Assembly: GCA_031374935.1 (NCBI GenBank)
Contig: JANMHB010000169.1
Span: 1 to 64,000, forward strand
Origin: JACMLX01 sp031374935
GTDB lineage: Bacteria; Gemmatimonadota; Gemmatimonadetes; Gemmatimonadales; Gemmatimonadaceae
Length of the DNA: 64,000 bases
Reading direction: 5' to 3'
Positions 8,214 through 17,038 of the stretch are shown here, one piece after another. The position numbers and the translations under genes were made by a program. A model generated the notes under the pieces. The model was given only the letters and a program-made list of their open reading frames with translations, was not told the origin of the DNA and did not search any database. Position 1 is the stretch's first letter, and the number at the start of each line of letters is the position of its first letter.

Positions 8214-9025
8214 TAGAACAGCGTCATCTGTTCGCCGAGTTGATCGGGCGTGACCGGCACCTGCCCCAGCAATCGCTGGAGTTGTCGCACACTTTCAGGG
8301 CTGTGTCCCGAAAAGTGGTTGTTGACGAAGCCGTAGATCGTTTTCACTCGCGTCTGCAGCCCCTTGATGGCGGTCGCCCAGGCGTTCAGTTCACGCGTGC
8401 GATCCACCTGGATGTGGCTGTAGTCGGTGAAATCGCGATTCGGCCCCATCCACCGGAGGTATGCGATTGGTGAGGTGGGGTTTTCGGCCAGCGCGAGCAT
8501 CTGCTTGCGTGGAATCCAGCGCGCGTCGGTGAGGGTGAGCGCGACGTTGTATTCCCGGAGCAGAGCGATCACCCCTTCGTTGATCCAGCCGCGTTGGCGG
8601 AACTCGATCGCGAACGGAATCTCCTTCGTCGGCAGCGTGGGCAGGAATGCGGCCAGTGCGGGGAGCTCGGACGGCGAGAAATCGGGCCCAAGCTGGATCA
8701 GGATGATGCCCAGCTTGTCCTCGAGCTCGCGGGCGCGATCGAGGAAGAGATTCGTCAGGTCGCCGGATTCCCGGAGGCGATTGTCGTGCGTGATCTCCTG
8801 CGGGAGCTTGAGGCCGAACTTGAAGCCCTCGGGGACCTTGTTGGCCCACGCACGTACGCTGCGGACTGACGGAATGGCGTAAAAGGTTGAGTCGATCTCA
8901 ACCGTGGAGAACGCGCGGGAATACACGCCGAGGTAGTCGGGCGCTTTCGTACCGGACGGATAGAACGCGCCGACCCATGCGTCGTAATTCCAGCCCTGCG
9001 TGCCGAGCCGGATCGTGGCTGCCAT
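8213..9025 (-). CDS. DUF72 (YecE-like) TIM-barrel protein
   Basis: A 270-residue cytosolic protein of the DUF72 family. Typical landmarks are GTQGWNYDAWVGAFYP at the N-terminus, FSTVEIDSTFYAIPS, GFKFGLKLPQEITHD, FAIEFRQRGWINE and the C-terminal TIYGFVNNHFSGHSPESV. The family folds as a TIM barrel and its biochemical role is unsettled, so no reaction is given. Length is typical. The ATG at 9025 is well placed relative to the conserved GTQGW. It sits 112 bp after the AttH-fusion gene and is coupled to the SURF1 gene downstream by a one-base overlap. Confidence 0.9.
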   Translation of the reverse strand: MAATIRLGTQGWNYDAWVGAFYPSGTKAPDYLGVYSRAFSTVEIDSTFYAIPSVRSVRAWANKVPEGFKFGLKLPQEITHDNRLRESGDLTNLFLDRARELEDKLGIILIQLGPDFSPSELPALAAFLPTLPTKEIPFAIEFRQRGWINEGVIALLREYNVALTLTDARWIPRKQMLALAENPTSPIAYLRWMGPNRDFTDYSHIQVDRTRELNAWATAIKGLQTRVKTIYGFVNNHFSGHSPESVRQLQRLLGQVPVTPDQLGEQMTLF

Positions 9026-9137
9026 GGCTCAAAGGTCGCAGGCGGGGCAAGCCGGGCCAAGTGGCCCGGATGGAGCGGCGGGAATCTCCGTCAGAAGTGG
9101 CGGGAGCACAAACCATCAAAAAGACAGTATCAAGCCG

Positions 9138-10631
9138 TTATCGATACGTTTCGAAGAACCCAATTCCCTCGCCACGCACGGCGCTCCCGGAAATCCTGCC
9201 AGAGAGGCGGGCCCGACCTTTCATCTGCACAAACCACGGCGTCTCGAGCTGCCGAGCATACTCCCCTTCACCGCGGTCGATCAGGCCCGTGCGGGTATCC
9301 GATGCCACCGCATCGTCGATTTCGAGTTGCAGATCGAGAGTGTCACGACCGCGGACGTCAAACAGCCGGGCCGTCGCCGGGCCAACACCGGGGCCACGGA
9401 GCGGCCGCATGTCCTGATAACTGATGACGCGCGGGCGGAATACAGCCCGAAACCCAAGCGAATCAACGACATACACAAACAGCGGGGCCTCCACCGACGC
9501 CGAACGTGCCGGCGGGCGCACGCGGCCGTACAGGATCGAATACTGGCCCGCACGCGCCGCGCCCCAGTCCCAGGTCACGCCCTGCCAGGTGCCCCAGTTG
9601 TGATCGTGATACGCCTGCGCGGCGGCGAACGTTTCGCAACGCATCGCGACGCAAATCGAGCCCGAGGCGGACGCTCGCAATCCGAGCACGGCGTAGCCGG
9701 AGGGCGCATCACCACCGATCAGCGTGGCGCCGGGGAAGTACGCGCGCGGCGCGGGCGCGACCGCGAGATCGAGACGAAGTACATCGCCGCTCCCGTCCTC
9801 GGCGCGCGCGGTTCCCTGCACGGCGTAGCTGCCATCCGGCTGCACCTCGACCCGCCCTGCGCTGCCGAATGTGACGTTCGCATCACGGGTGCTGAAACGC
9901 ACGTCAGACTTCGGCACCGGGACCGAAAAGCGACGCGCGGCGCGGCCGGTTTCGTGAGCGGTGACCAGCAGCTGTCCGCCCCAACGGCCGTTCGGCACAT
10001 CTCCGGCCACGATGAACGTGATGAAGAACCACCGATTCGCGTCTGCCGACAGGACGTTGAAATAGTGCCACTCGCCCCAGCTCTCCGGGGCGGCGGTCTC
10101 CGAGGGCGGCAGATGAAAGTGATCGGTATCGTGGCGCAATTCATCAGGCGCCGGCATCACCCAGCGCCGATCGCCATCATCGTTGCGCCAGTCGCCGGCA
10201 GCGAGCGGCGCGGGCGCCCCGACGTCGCGCGTGGCCCCAGGAATCTCGCCCGCCGCCCGCACCGTGGTCTCACGACCGTCGCCAAGCGTGACGTACAGCA
10301 GCTTCGACTCGATCTGTGGTGCGACCGCGAGCACCTCGCGCGCGTATCGCGGCGATGCCAGCAGCTGCTGATAGAGAAAGCGGGCATTCGCGATCGAGAA
10401 GAACAGCCCCCCGACGCCGCCGGTCTTCATCACCTCGACGTCGAGACCTTCGGGCAGCACCGTCACATCGCCACCGCCCACGAGCTTCTCGTCACTGGCC
10501 TGCGCGATCATCGCATCGCCGACCGATAGCAACACGACCATGACGGCAACACCGAGCCCATACCCCGCCAGCAGGAACAGCGTGCGCAGCTTCCGGAAGC
10601 CGAGATTGCGCAACGCAAGCCGCCAGATCAT
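9138..10631 (-). CDS. Membrane-anchored AttH/CrtC-like protein with an ABC-permease N-terminus
   Basis: A 497-residue fusion. Residues 1-45 look like the start of a MacB/FtsX permease (MIWRLALRNLGFRKLRTLFLL, one transmembrane helix at about 16-38), followed by a periplasmic MacB-like stretch to about residue 165. From about residue 178 the AttH/carotenoid-hydratase-like two-lobed lipocalin fold takes over: SWGEWHYFNVLSADANRWFF, later AQAYHDHNWGTWQGVTWDWG. The three C-terminal helices expected of an FtsX permease are absent. AttH proteins are exported partners of AttEFGH-type ABC systems, and the three genes upstream supply permeases and ATPase, so this is probably the AttH component tethered to the membrane. 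GTGA/ATGA overlaps couple it to the ATPase gene. Cargo unknown. Confidence 0.8.
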   Translation of the reverse strand: MIWRLALRNLGFRKLRTLFLLAGYGLGVAVMVVLLSVGDAMIAQASDEKLVGGGDVTVLPEGLDVEVMKTGGVGGLFFSIANARFLYQQLLASPRYAREVLAVAPQIESKLLYVTLGDGRETTVRAAGEIPGATRDVGAPAPLAAGDWRNDDGDRRWVMPAPDELRHDTDHFHLPPSETAAPESWGEWHYFNVLSADANRWFFITFIVAGDVPNGRWGGQLLVTAHETGRAARRFSVPVPKSDVRFSTRDANVTFGSAGRVEVQPDGSYAVQGTARAEDGSGDVLRLDLAVAPAPRAYFPGATLIGGDAPSGYAVLGLRASASGSICVAMRCETFAAAQAYHDHNWGTWQGVTWDWGAARAGQYSILYGRVRPPARSASVEAPLFVYVVDSLGFRAVFRPRVISYQDMRPLRGPGVGPATARLFDVRGRDTLDLQLEIDDAVASDTRTGLIDRGEGEYARQLETPWFVQMKGRARLSGRISGSAVRGEGIGFFETYR

Positions 10632-11311
10632 GCGGACGCCTCGGGCACGATCGCTCCGTCGCGCATCTGGATCCGTCGTGCGGCGGCGGCGGCCATCTGT
10701 GCGTCATGCGTGACCACGATAATCGTCGTTCCATCGCGGTTCAGGCGACGAAAGAGGTCGATCATCTCGAGCCCGGTGGCGGCATCGAGCTCACCGGTCG
10801 GTTCGTCCGCCAGCAACAGTGCCGGTCGATTGGCCAGTGCGCGCGCAATCGCCACCCGTTGCTGTTCACCGCCACTCAACTGCGATGGACGATGTCCTGC
10901 GCGACCGCCCAGGCCGACGTAGCCGAGCAATTCCGCCACGCGAGACCGCCGTTCCTCGCGCGGCACTCGCGCCTCCGCCATCGGCAGCTCGACGTTTTCG
11001 GCCGCACTCAGCGCCGGCATCAGGTAGAAGCGCTGAAACACGAAGCCGATGCGTCGCAACCGGAACGAGGTCGCGGCGGCGTCGCCCAACCGATCGATGC
11101 GTTCACCTGCAATCGTGAGTGAACCAGCGGCGGGTGTATCGACGGCGCCGAGGAGATTGAGCAAGGTGCTCTTGCCACAGCCTGACGGCCCGACAATCGC
11201 CACCCACTCGCCTTGCTCGACATCGAAGCTGACACCGCGCAGGGCATGCACGGCGCCGCGTCCCATGGTGTATTCGCGCGCGAGGTCGCGCACCTGTACC
11301 AGCGCGCTCAC
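10628..11311 (-). CDS. ABC transporter ATP-binding protein (MacB/LolD type; AttE-like)
   Basis: A 227-residue ATPase with Walker A (VGPSGCGKSTLLNLLG, about residues 39-54), Q-loop (GFVFQRFYLMPALSAAENV), signature LSGGEQQRVAIARALANRP, Walker B (LLLADEPTGELD) and switch histidine (VVTHDAQ). This belongs to the macrolide/lipoprotein-export subfamily that pairs with FtsX-fold permeases. The GTG at 11311 (VSALVQVRDLAREY) overlaps the permease stop by 4 bp and matches family N-termini; an 18-residue extension is rejected. It energises the permeases encoded immediately upstream, with the AttH-like fusion downstream. Confidence 0.95.
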   Translation of the reverse strand: MSALVQVRDLAREYTMGRGAVHALRGVSFDVEQGEWVAIVGPSGCGKSTLLNLLGAVDTPAAGSLTIAGERIDRLGDAAATSFRLRRIGFVFQRFYLMPALSAAENVELPMAEARVPREERRSRVAELLGYVGLGGRAGHRPSQLSGGEQQRVAIARALANRPALLLADEPTGELDAATGLEMIDLFRRLNRDGTTIIVVTHDAQMAAAAARRIQMRDGAIVPEASA

Positions 11312-12495
11312 GCGACGGCCTCGCGCCGCAACGTGCCGGCGATGGGCAGCGACGCGGCACGCCACGACGGATAGATGCCGGCCAGCACACCGGCGACAGC
11401 CAGCATGCCGAGGGCGATCCCGGCGTCACGCGGCTGGAACACGAAGAATCGGAAGGTGGCTGGCATACCGGGGAAGTCGGCGAGAATACGTTCGAGCCAT
11501 TGTGCGGTGACCAGGCCGATGGCGAGGCCGCTGAGCGCACCGAGGCCGCTGAGGACGAGACCTTCGGTGACGACCTGCCAGACGATACTCCGCTTCGCGA
11601 CCCCGATGGCGCGCAGCACGGCGATCTCACCGGCGCGTTCGTTGACGCCGATGGTGATGAGTGTGGTGACGAGCAGGACGCCGACGGCAAGCGAGATGCT
11701 GCCCAGAACCAGAGCGAGCTGTCGAAAGTACGCGAGGCGCTGTTCAACCTGCGCGGTCGCCCCTTCGAGCGAAATGGCGGACACGCGTGCACTGACCTGT
11801 TGAATGCTGCTGCGAACACGTTCTGCGTCGGCGCCGGGCGCGGCCTTCACCATCAGCAGCGAGACCCGGTCACGTCGCGTGCTGCCGCCCATGGCCTGCA
11901 GCACGGGCAGGCGCATGGCGACGGTGGGTTGCGTGGTGGCGGTGTAGTAGAAGCGAGCCATGCCGCTGACAACAAAGGTGCGTTGGCCGAGGACTGTCCG
12001 AAGCTGCGGGTCATACCCGACTGCAAGGGAGACGCTGTCTCCGACGCGACGCTGCGTTGCCGAGAGCCAGCTGGCGTTCACGACCAGCTGCACAGAATCT
12101 GCGATGTCGTGGCCGCCGAGCAGTTCGTAGTCACCCTGCACCGCCGGATCGATCCCCAGTGTGAACGCGGTGATCGTCGAGTCGCCGGCGCTCGCTTGTG
12201 ACTGCGCGCCAAGCACCGGGCTGACGGCACTGACACCGGGAAGCTGCTGGATACGCCGGACAAGGGTCGCGGCACTGTCGATGGTGGCCTCGCTGTCGAA
12301 CGGCAGCGTGCCTTTCGGCGCCACGCGCAGCTGGTATCCGCGAAGCAGGAGAAAGCCCTGGAAGTTCTCGCGCATCCCCGACGACAGCATCACCATGTCG
12401 AGCAGCAGCGCGGCAGAGACGGCAATACCGAGCAACGCGAGCATCGTGCGCGCGGGGTGTCGCAGCAACGCCAGAAATGCGAGCCGGAACGGCAT
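11308..12495 (-). CDS. ABC transporter permease, FtsX/MacB type (AttF/G-like)
   Basis: A 395-residue inner-membrane permease with an N-terminal helix (about residues 16-38, ARTMLALLGIAVSAALLLDM), a periplasmic MacB-type core (about 40-260) and the C-terminal FtsX domain with three helices (SISLAVGVLLVTTLITIGVN, VVTEGLVLSGLGALSGLAIG and LGMLAVAGVLAGIYPSW). The motif NERAGEIAVLRAIGVAKRSI after the second helix is characteristic of FtsX permeases. The start at 12495 (MPFRLAFLALLRHPART) shares one base with the preceding permease gene's stop. Together with the neighbouring short permease and ATPase it should form one exporter. Confidence 0.9.
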   Translation of the reverse strand: MPFRLAFLALLRHPARTMLALLGIAVSAALLLDMVMLSSGMRENFQGFLLLRGYQLRVAPKGTLPFDSEATIDSAATLVRRIQQLPGVSAVSPVLGAQSQASAGDSTITAFTLGIDPAVQGDYELLGGHDIADSVQLVVNASWLSATQRRVGDSVSLAVGYDPQLRTVLGQRTFVVSGMARFYYTATTQPTVAMRLPVLQAMGGSTRRDRVSLLMVKAAPGADAERVRSSIQQVSARVSAISLEGATAQVEQRLAYFRQLALVLGSISLAVGVLLVTTLITIGVNERAGEIAVLRAIGVAKRSIVWQVVTEGLVLSGLGALSGLAIGLVTAQWLERILADFPGMPATFRFFVFQPRDAGIALGMLAVAGVLAGIYPSWRAASLPIAGTLRREAVA

Positions 12496-13364
12496 CAGCG
12501 GCCGAGCAGGGTGAGGGCCGGAACGCTGACCAATCGCCGTGCCGCCAACCATCCAGCCATTACGCCAAGAACGACCGAGAGTCCACACGCAAAGACGATC
12601 GTCTCCGGCGTGACCAGCGTGAAGGCCAGCGTGGTGCGATGCACGCCCTGGAAGTGCCAATTGACGACGCGCGCGACCAGGATCCCGAAGACGACACCGG
12701 CCATTGAGCCGAGCAACGCGATGATGCCGGCTTCGAGCACGACCGACCGGACGATGGTACTGGCCGAGATGCCCATCATGCGCAGCGCCGCCACATCGCG
12801 CCGGCGTTCGTCGATCTTGAGCAGGAGGATGCAGAGGAGGAATGCCGCGCTGGCGACGATCGTGATCACGCCGATGGCGCGATGGAACCGTCGCACGACC
12901 TGAAAGGTGCGACTGGTACGCACCGCGATCTCGGCGCTGGGCCAGGCGCGGAATCCGAAGGCGGCGTTGTTCACCGCATCGAGCAGCGTGGCCCGTGCCG
13001 AATCACTGGTGGTGCGGATGGCGAAGCGATCGACGCGATCGCCGTACCCGATGAGGCGCTGGAGCTGGTCGAGGTGCAGGCGGGCGCGGTATTCCGATCG
13101 TGCGATCTCGCTCGGGTCGGCGCGGCGAGCGAGCAGTGCGCCGACGACGACGCGCTCCGCGCCCGTATCTCCGGGCGCGGCAGAGATGCGCACCGTGTCT
13201 CCAAGCCGGAGACGGAAGTCAGTGGCGAGGCGTGCATCGAGGGCGACAGCACGCACGGCGGCGGGATGTGTCGGCGCCGAGTCGATGACCTGCGCGTCGC
13301 ATGGCGCCGTCGTGAAGCATGGGCAGAGCGCGAGCAGTGCGACGCGCAGAACGCCACGCCTCAC
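12495..13364 (-). CDS. Short FtsX-type ABC permease with a signal peptide
   Basis: A 289-residue protein with a GTG start at 13364 that overlaps the regulator gene's stop by 4 bp. The N-terminus is a cleavable-looking signal (VALLALCPCFTTAPCDAQ) instead of the usual first transmembrane helix. A periplasmic part (about residues 30-160) follows, then an FtsX domain with three helices (about 165-185, 215-240, 255-280) and the hallmark KIDERRRDVAALRMMGISAS. It is shorter than typical permeases because the N-terminal anchor is missing. Likely partner of the full-length permease downstream. Confidence 0.85.
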   Translation of the reverse strand: MRRGVLRVALLALCPCFTTAPCDAQVIDSAPTHPAAVRAVALDARLATDFRLRLGDTVRISAAPGDTGAERVVVGALLARRADPSEIARSEYRARLHLDQLQRLIGYGDRVDRFAIRTTSDSARATLLDAVNNAAFGFRAWPSAEIAVRTSRTFQVVRRFHRAIGVITIVASAAFLLCILLLKIDERRRDVAALRMMGISASTIVRSVVLEAGIIALLGSMAGVVFGILVARVVNWHFQGVHRTTLAFTLVTPETIVFACGLSVVLGVMAGWLAARRLVSVPALTLLGR

Positions 13365-14059
13365 GCGACGGCAGCGATGCGCACGGCGCGGGCGGCGGTG
13401 GGACCGATCTGGCGCAGCTCGGTGCCGACGAAAACGTCGATGGGGCCGTCGTATGGTGCACGGGCGTGGACTTGAATCATGGCACCAGGTCGCAGTTCGA
13501 GGTCACCCAGGTAGCGGAGCATCACCGCATCCTTGTCGCTAACGCTCATCACGGTGCCGCGAGTGCCCACCGGCCATTCGGCGAGTGTGGTGTGCCACGT
13601 TTCGTCGACCACACCATCACGGGTGGGGATCGGCGCACCGTGCGGATCGAACAGGGGATCGCCCAAGGCGTGCGCCATGCGATCGATCAGGGTGTCGGAC
13701 GCCGCGTGTTCGAGTCGCTCGGCCTCGGCGTGGACGTCGTCCCACGGCACGCCGAGCACCGTCGCGAGGTAGCTCTCGAGAATGCGGTGCCGACGCAGCG
13801 TGCGAAGGGCTGCGGTGCGACCGGCGGCCGTGAGTCGTGCGCCACGATACGGCTCGTGTTCGAGCAACCCCTGGGTGGCGAGGCGCCGCACCATACCGCT
13901 GACGCTGGCCGGCGCCAGCGCGAGTCGCTCCGCCAGTGCGTTGGTGGTGGCCGCACCACCACCTTGCTGGATGTCGTAGATCGCCTTCAGATAGTCCTCG
14001 ACCGGCGCGGTGAGCGTCAGCGTGGCCGCATCGCTGTGTGATGAGCGCTCGTCGGTCAT
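13361..14059 (-). CDS. mntR: DtxR/MntR-family metal-dependent repressor
   Basis: A 232-residue regulator with the three DtxR parts. The winged helix-turn-helix is at about residues 15-75 (VEDYLKAIYDIQ, TNALAERLALAPASVSGMVRRLA). The dimerisation and metal-binding helices are at about 78-150 (RRHRILESYLATVLGVPWDDVHAEAERLEHA). A C-terminal SH3/FeoA-like domain is at about 155-228. The HRILE and W-D-x-V-H-x-E-A-E-x-LEH signatures supply the usual metal ligands. Co-transcription with mntH makes Mn2+ sensing (MntR-like) the best guess over iron, and the perfect inverted repeat at the mntH promoter is its likely site. Both ends are 4-bp coupled to neighbours. Confidence 0.88.
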   Translation of the reverse strand: MTDERSSHSDAATLTLTAPVEDYLKAIYDIQQGGGAATTNALAERLALAPASVSGMVRRLATQGLLEHEPYRGARLTAAGRTAALRTLRRHRILESYLATVLGVPWDDVHAEAERLEHAASDTLIDRMAHALGDPLFDPHGAPIPTRDGVVDETWHTTLAEWPVGTRGTVMSVSDKDAVMLRYLGDLELRPGAMIQVHARAPYDGPIDVFVGTELRQIGPTAARAVRIAAVA

Positions 14060-14514
14060 TTCCCACTCCGCGCCGGTGCGGTGCCCGGCAACCCGCGTAC
14101 CATGAGCACCGGGATCAGCGTCCGATGCCGCACCTGGTTGGCCACACTGCCGCGCACCATGTCATTGAGAAAGCCATGGCCATGCGTGGCCATCGCGATC
14201 AGGTCGCAGGCCTCCCGCTCGGCCGCCGCACAGATCTCATCGGCGGGATCGCCGGATGCCAGCACCGCTTCGGCGTCGAGCGAGGCGGCCACCAGATCGG
14301 CCACGCAGCGGTCGAGATACGCGCGATCGGCCCGTATCTCCTCCGACTCGCGCAGCTTGAGCTGCTGCATGTTGCGCGCCGCGAAGCCATCGGCGACGTG
14401 GATCAGTGTGACCTTGGCCTGGCAGAGCTGTGCGAGGGGCTCCACATGGCGCAGGATCGCCTTGTCATACGGCGAGTTTTCGAGCGCCACAAGCATGTGT
14501 CGATACATGGTCAC
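14056..14514 (-). CDS. Universal stress protein (UspA family)
   Basis: A 152-residue alpha/beta protein with the Usp pattern: MYRHMLVALENSPYDKAILRH at the N-terminus, KVTLIHVAD strand 2, and the ATP-binding type motif MATHGHGFLNDMVRGSVANQV near the C-terminus (GxxGx9GSV). A GTG at 14514 overlaps the mntH stop by 4 bp (GTGA); an ATG two codons later at 14508 is an equally possible start. Being sandwiched between mntH and the MntR-type gene suggests a link to manganese or oxidative-stress physiology, which is inference from position. Confidence 0.9.
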   Translation of the reverse strand: MTMYRHMLVALENSPYDKAILRHVEPLAQLCQAKVTLIHVADGFAARNMQQLKLRESEEIRADRAYLDRCVADLVAASLDAEAVLASGDPADEICAAAEREACDLIAMATHGHGFLNDMVRGSVANQVRHRTLIPVLMVRGLPGTAPARSGK

Positions 14515-15929
14515 CGGAACCAGTCACGAGCCACCTGAAACAGCAGCCACGCATTGAGCGTGGCGATCACCACTGCGATCGTCCACGCCAGCACGGTCAG
14601 CCAGCGGGCGTTCACGAACTCGCCCATCTTGCGGCGATCCGACGTGAACGACACCAGCGGAAAGACCGCGAAGGACAGCTGCAGGCTGAGAATCACCTGA
14701 CTGAGGACGAGGAGTCGTGAGGTGCCGCGGGCGCCGTACAAGATACTGACCACCACTGCCGGAACAATCGCGATCGCGCGGGTGACGAGCCGCCGGACCC
14801 ACGGACGCAGCCGGATGTTGAGGAACCCCTCCATCACGATCTGTCCCGCCAGCGTGCCGGTGAGCGTCGAGTTCTGTCCCGATGCCAGCAACGCAAGCGC
14901 AAAAACGGTGCTGGCACCAGCACCGAGCAGCGGTGTCAGCAGCTTCCAGGCATCCTGAATCTCGGCGACACCGCTGTTGCCTGTGGTGTGAAACGTGGCG
15001 GCGGCGACAATCAGGATGGCGGCATTGATGCAGAGCGCGAAGCTGAGGGCGATCGTCGAGTCGGCAAACGCATAACGCACGGCCTCGCGTTTGCCGGCCG
15101 AGGTCTCCTCGTATTTTCGCGTCTGAACGATGCTCGAGTGCAGATAGAGGTTGTGCGGCATCACCGTCGCGCCGAGGATTCCGATCGCGATGTAGAGCAT
15201 ATCACGGTTGCCGATGATCTCCTTGCCCGGAATGAATCCGCGCAGCACGCCGCCGACATCAGGCCGCGACAGGACGATTTCGAAGAGGAAGCAGAGCCCG
15301 ACAATGGCGACCAGCGCGATGACCATGGCCTCGAGCAGGCGGAACCCCTTGCCCTGCAGCCAGAGTACGACCATGACGTCGAGAGCCGTGATCGTCACGC
15401 CCACCGGCAGCGGGATGTCGAAGAGGAGCTGGAGGGCGATCGCCGTCCCGATGACCTCGGCCAGATCGCAGGCGGCGATGGCCAGTTCGGCGATGACCCA
15501 GAGCGCGAATGCCATGCGCGGCTGGTAGGCATCGCGGCAGGCCTGCGCCAGATCGCGCCCGGTGACGATCCCGAGCTTGGCGGAGAGTCCCTGCAGTAGC
15601 ACCGCCATCAGGTTGCTCAGCAGGATGACGTAGAGGAGCGAGTAGCCGAACTGCGCCCCGCCGGCGAGATCGGTGGCCCAGTTGCCGGGGTCCATGTAGC
15701 CGACCGCCACCAGATAGCCGGGGCCGCCGAAGGCGAGGAGCTTTCGGAACCAGCTCCCGGTACTGACCGGAATCGTCCGATACGCCTCGGCCAGCGAGGG
15801 GGCCTCGCGGGTCCGCCGCCAGGCCGGAATCTCACCCCTGACGGCGGCCACCGACTCGGCCGGGGTGGGGCGCGCCGCGTTGGGTGGCTCAGGAGGCGGA
15901 TCGTTGGTCGTACGGCGGGGAGCAGCCAT
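14511..15929 (-). CDS. mntH: NRAMP-family Mn2+ (divalent metal) transporter
   Basis: A 472-residue inner-membrane protein with about eleven helices. The two NRAMP metal-binding motifs are present: DPGN in helix 1 (GYMDPGNWATDLAGG, about residues 75-90) and MPHNLYLHSS in helix 6. The cytosolic N-terminus of about 60 residues is proline-rich and longer than in E. coli MntH. The ATG at 15929 is chosen because a longer in-frame extension would run through the operator and -10 box. It is first gene of a seven-gene operon (mntH, usp, mntR, three ABC genes, AttH fusion). The promoter carries a perfect inverted repeat consistent with metal-dependent repression by the co-encoded DtxR-type protein. Confidence 0.93.
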   Translation of the reverse strand: MAAPRRTTNDPPPEPPNAARPTPAESVAAVRGEIPAWRRTREAPSLAEAYRTIPVSTGSWFRKLLAFGGPGYLVAVGYMDPGNWATDLAGGAQFGYSLLYVILLSNLMAVLLQGLSAKLGIVTGRDLAQACRDAYQPRMAFALWVIAELAIAACDLAEVIGTAIALQLLFDIPLPVGVTITALDVMVVLWLQGKGFRLLEAMVIALVAIVGLCFLFEIVLSRPDVGGVLRGFIPGKEIIGNRDMLYIAIGILGATVMPHNLYLHSSIVQTRKYEETSAGKREAVRYAFADSTIALSFALCINAAILIVAAATFHTTGNSGVAEIQDAWKLLTPLLGAGASTVFALALLASGQNSTLTGTLAGQIVMEGFLNIRLRPWVRRLVTRAIAIVPAVVVSILYGARGTSRLLVLSQVILSLQLSFAVFPLVSFTSDRRKMGEFVNARWLTVLAWTIAVVIATLNAWLLFQVARDWFR

Positions 15930-15946
15930 GGCTTTCCGAAGAAGTG

Positions 15947-15968
15947 ATTTCGTTTGTACGAAATTATA
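15947..15968 (-). promoter_or_regulatory. Promoter -10 and inverted-repeat operator of the mntH operon
   Basis: On the minus strand a perfect TATAAT hexamer occupies 15968-15963. Overlapping it and extending downstream is a perfect 7-4-7 inverted repeat (ATTTCGT-ttgt-ACGAAAT on the plus strand, 15947-15964). It lies 18 bp upstream of the mntH ATG in an unusually A/T-rich patch. Position over the -10/start region fits a repressor site; the co-encoded DtxR-family protein is the obvious candidate. I see no good -35 hexamer at the expected 17-bp spacing. Confidence 0.65.
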
Positions 15969-16127
15969 AGACTGAAGCCGAGCGGCAAGGCCTTGGACGA
16001 CGGACGGCACCCACGCTCCCGGTCGCCTTAACGCCGGGACCGGCACGGAGTCTGCCATGTGTCAACGCGACGCGATCCCGATCGCTGTCCAGATAACGAT
16101 CCAGACCACAGACCCAGGAACCGGACC

Positions 16128-16973
16128 ATGATCAAGACCCCGCTGCTGCGCGCTGCCACTGCGCTGACCCTCGCCGCCGTCGTCACCGCCTGCGGTGACT
16201 CGTCGACCGGCCCCACCGATGCCGGCGTTTCGGCCTCCGTCTCCGCTGCCACGACGCTCGACGTCGCCACGGTCGCGGGCGACGCCGCCCAGGAAGACGT
16301 CGAGACCTTCAAGGTCAATCGCGGCGCCTTCGGCCTTGCCACGATCGACTTCGAGCGCTTCTCCCGCTGGGAATCGTGCCCGTACGACGCCACCGCCAGG
16401 CGCTTCGTCTGCGTGATGAAGAACCGCGGCCCGTTCAGCGCCTCGCGGAGCTATGCCTACGCCGATGAAGCGGGTGTCGCACAGTCCGCCTACAGCGCCA
16501 CGACCACCGCAGCCGCCAACTTCAAGTGGGCCCTGAGCGGGACGATCACGAAGGAGAAATGGAGCGGCACGATGTCCCGCGAGCGGGACATCACGATTAC
16601 CGGCCTGCTCGGCGCCAATACCACCGTGACGGTCAACGGCACGGGTGCGGCCGAACGGCAGCGCACCAGGTTTCTTCGCGACGCCGAGGGCGGCGCCAAT
16701 GGCCTGACCCGCGAGTACAATCTCGAGTCGTCGCTGGCGATCGTGAATGTGGTCACTCCCGCGATCCGCTTGCCGGATGCGTGGCCGGCCTCGGGGACGA
16801 TCACCCGCAACTACAAGGTGACGCGCACCGATGCCACCAACGGCACTGTCGTCGTGACCCGCAACTCGGTCGTCACCTTCAATGGCACGCAGTTCGCCAA
16901 GCTGGTGGTGAACGGGAAGGAGTTCAAGCTCGACCTGTCGACCGGCAAGGTCGAAGCGGTTGTCGCCAGCTGA
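16128..16973 (+). CDS. Hypothetical lipoprotein
   Basis: A 281-residue protein with a lipoprotein signal (LRAATALTLAAVVTAC, Cys22) and then a Ser/Thr/Ala-rich linker. The mature part (about residues 60-281) is strand-rich (FKWALSGTITKEKWSGTMSR, TVTVNGTGAAERQRTRF, GTITRNYKVTRTDATNGTVV), suggesting a beta-barrel or beta-sandwich. An AGGA site precedes the ATG at 16128. I recognise no family. It is divergent from mntH with 198 bp between starts and ends at a strong hairpin terminator. Confidence 0.8.
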   Translation: MIKTPLLRAATALTLAAVVTACGDSSTGPTDAGVSASVSAATTLDVATVAGDAAQEDVETFKVNRGAFGLATIDFERFSRWESCPYDATARRFVCVMKNRGPFSASRSYAYADEAGVAQSAYSATTTAAANFKWALSGTITKEKWSGTMSRERDITITGLLGANTTVTVNGTGAAERQRTRFLRDAEGGANGLTREYNLESSLAIVNVVTPAIRLPDAWPASGTITRNYKVTRTDATNGTVVVTRNSVVTFNGTQFAKLVVNGKEFKLDLSTGKVEAVVAS

Positions 16974-17038
16974 TCCGCCCGTGCATCGCCTGACGCCTCT
17001 TCATCGAGGCCACGGCGAGCAGGGCTGAATGAAAGATC

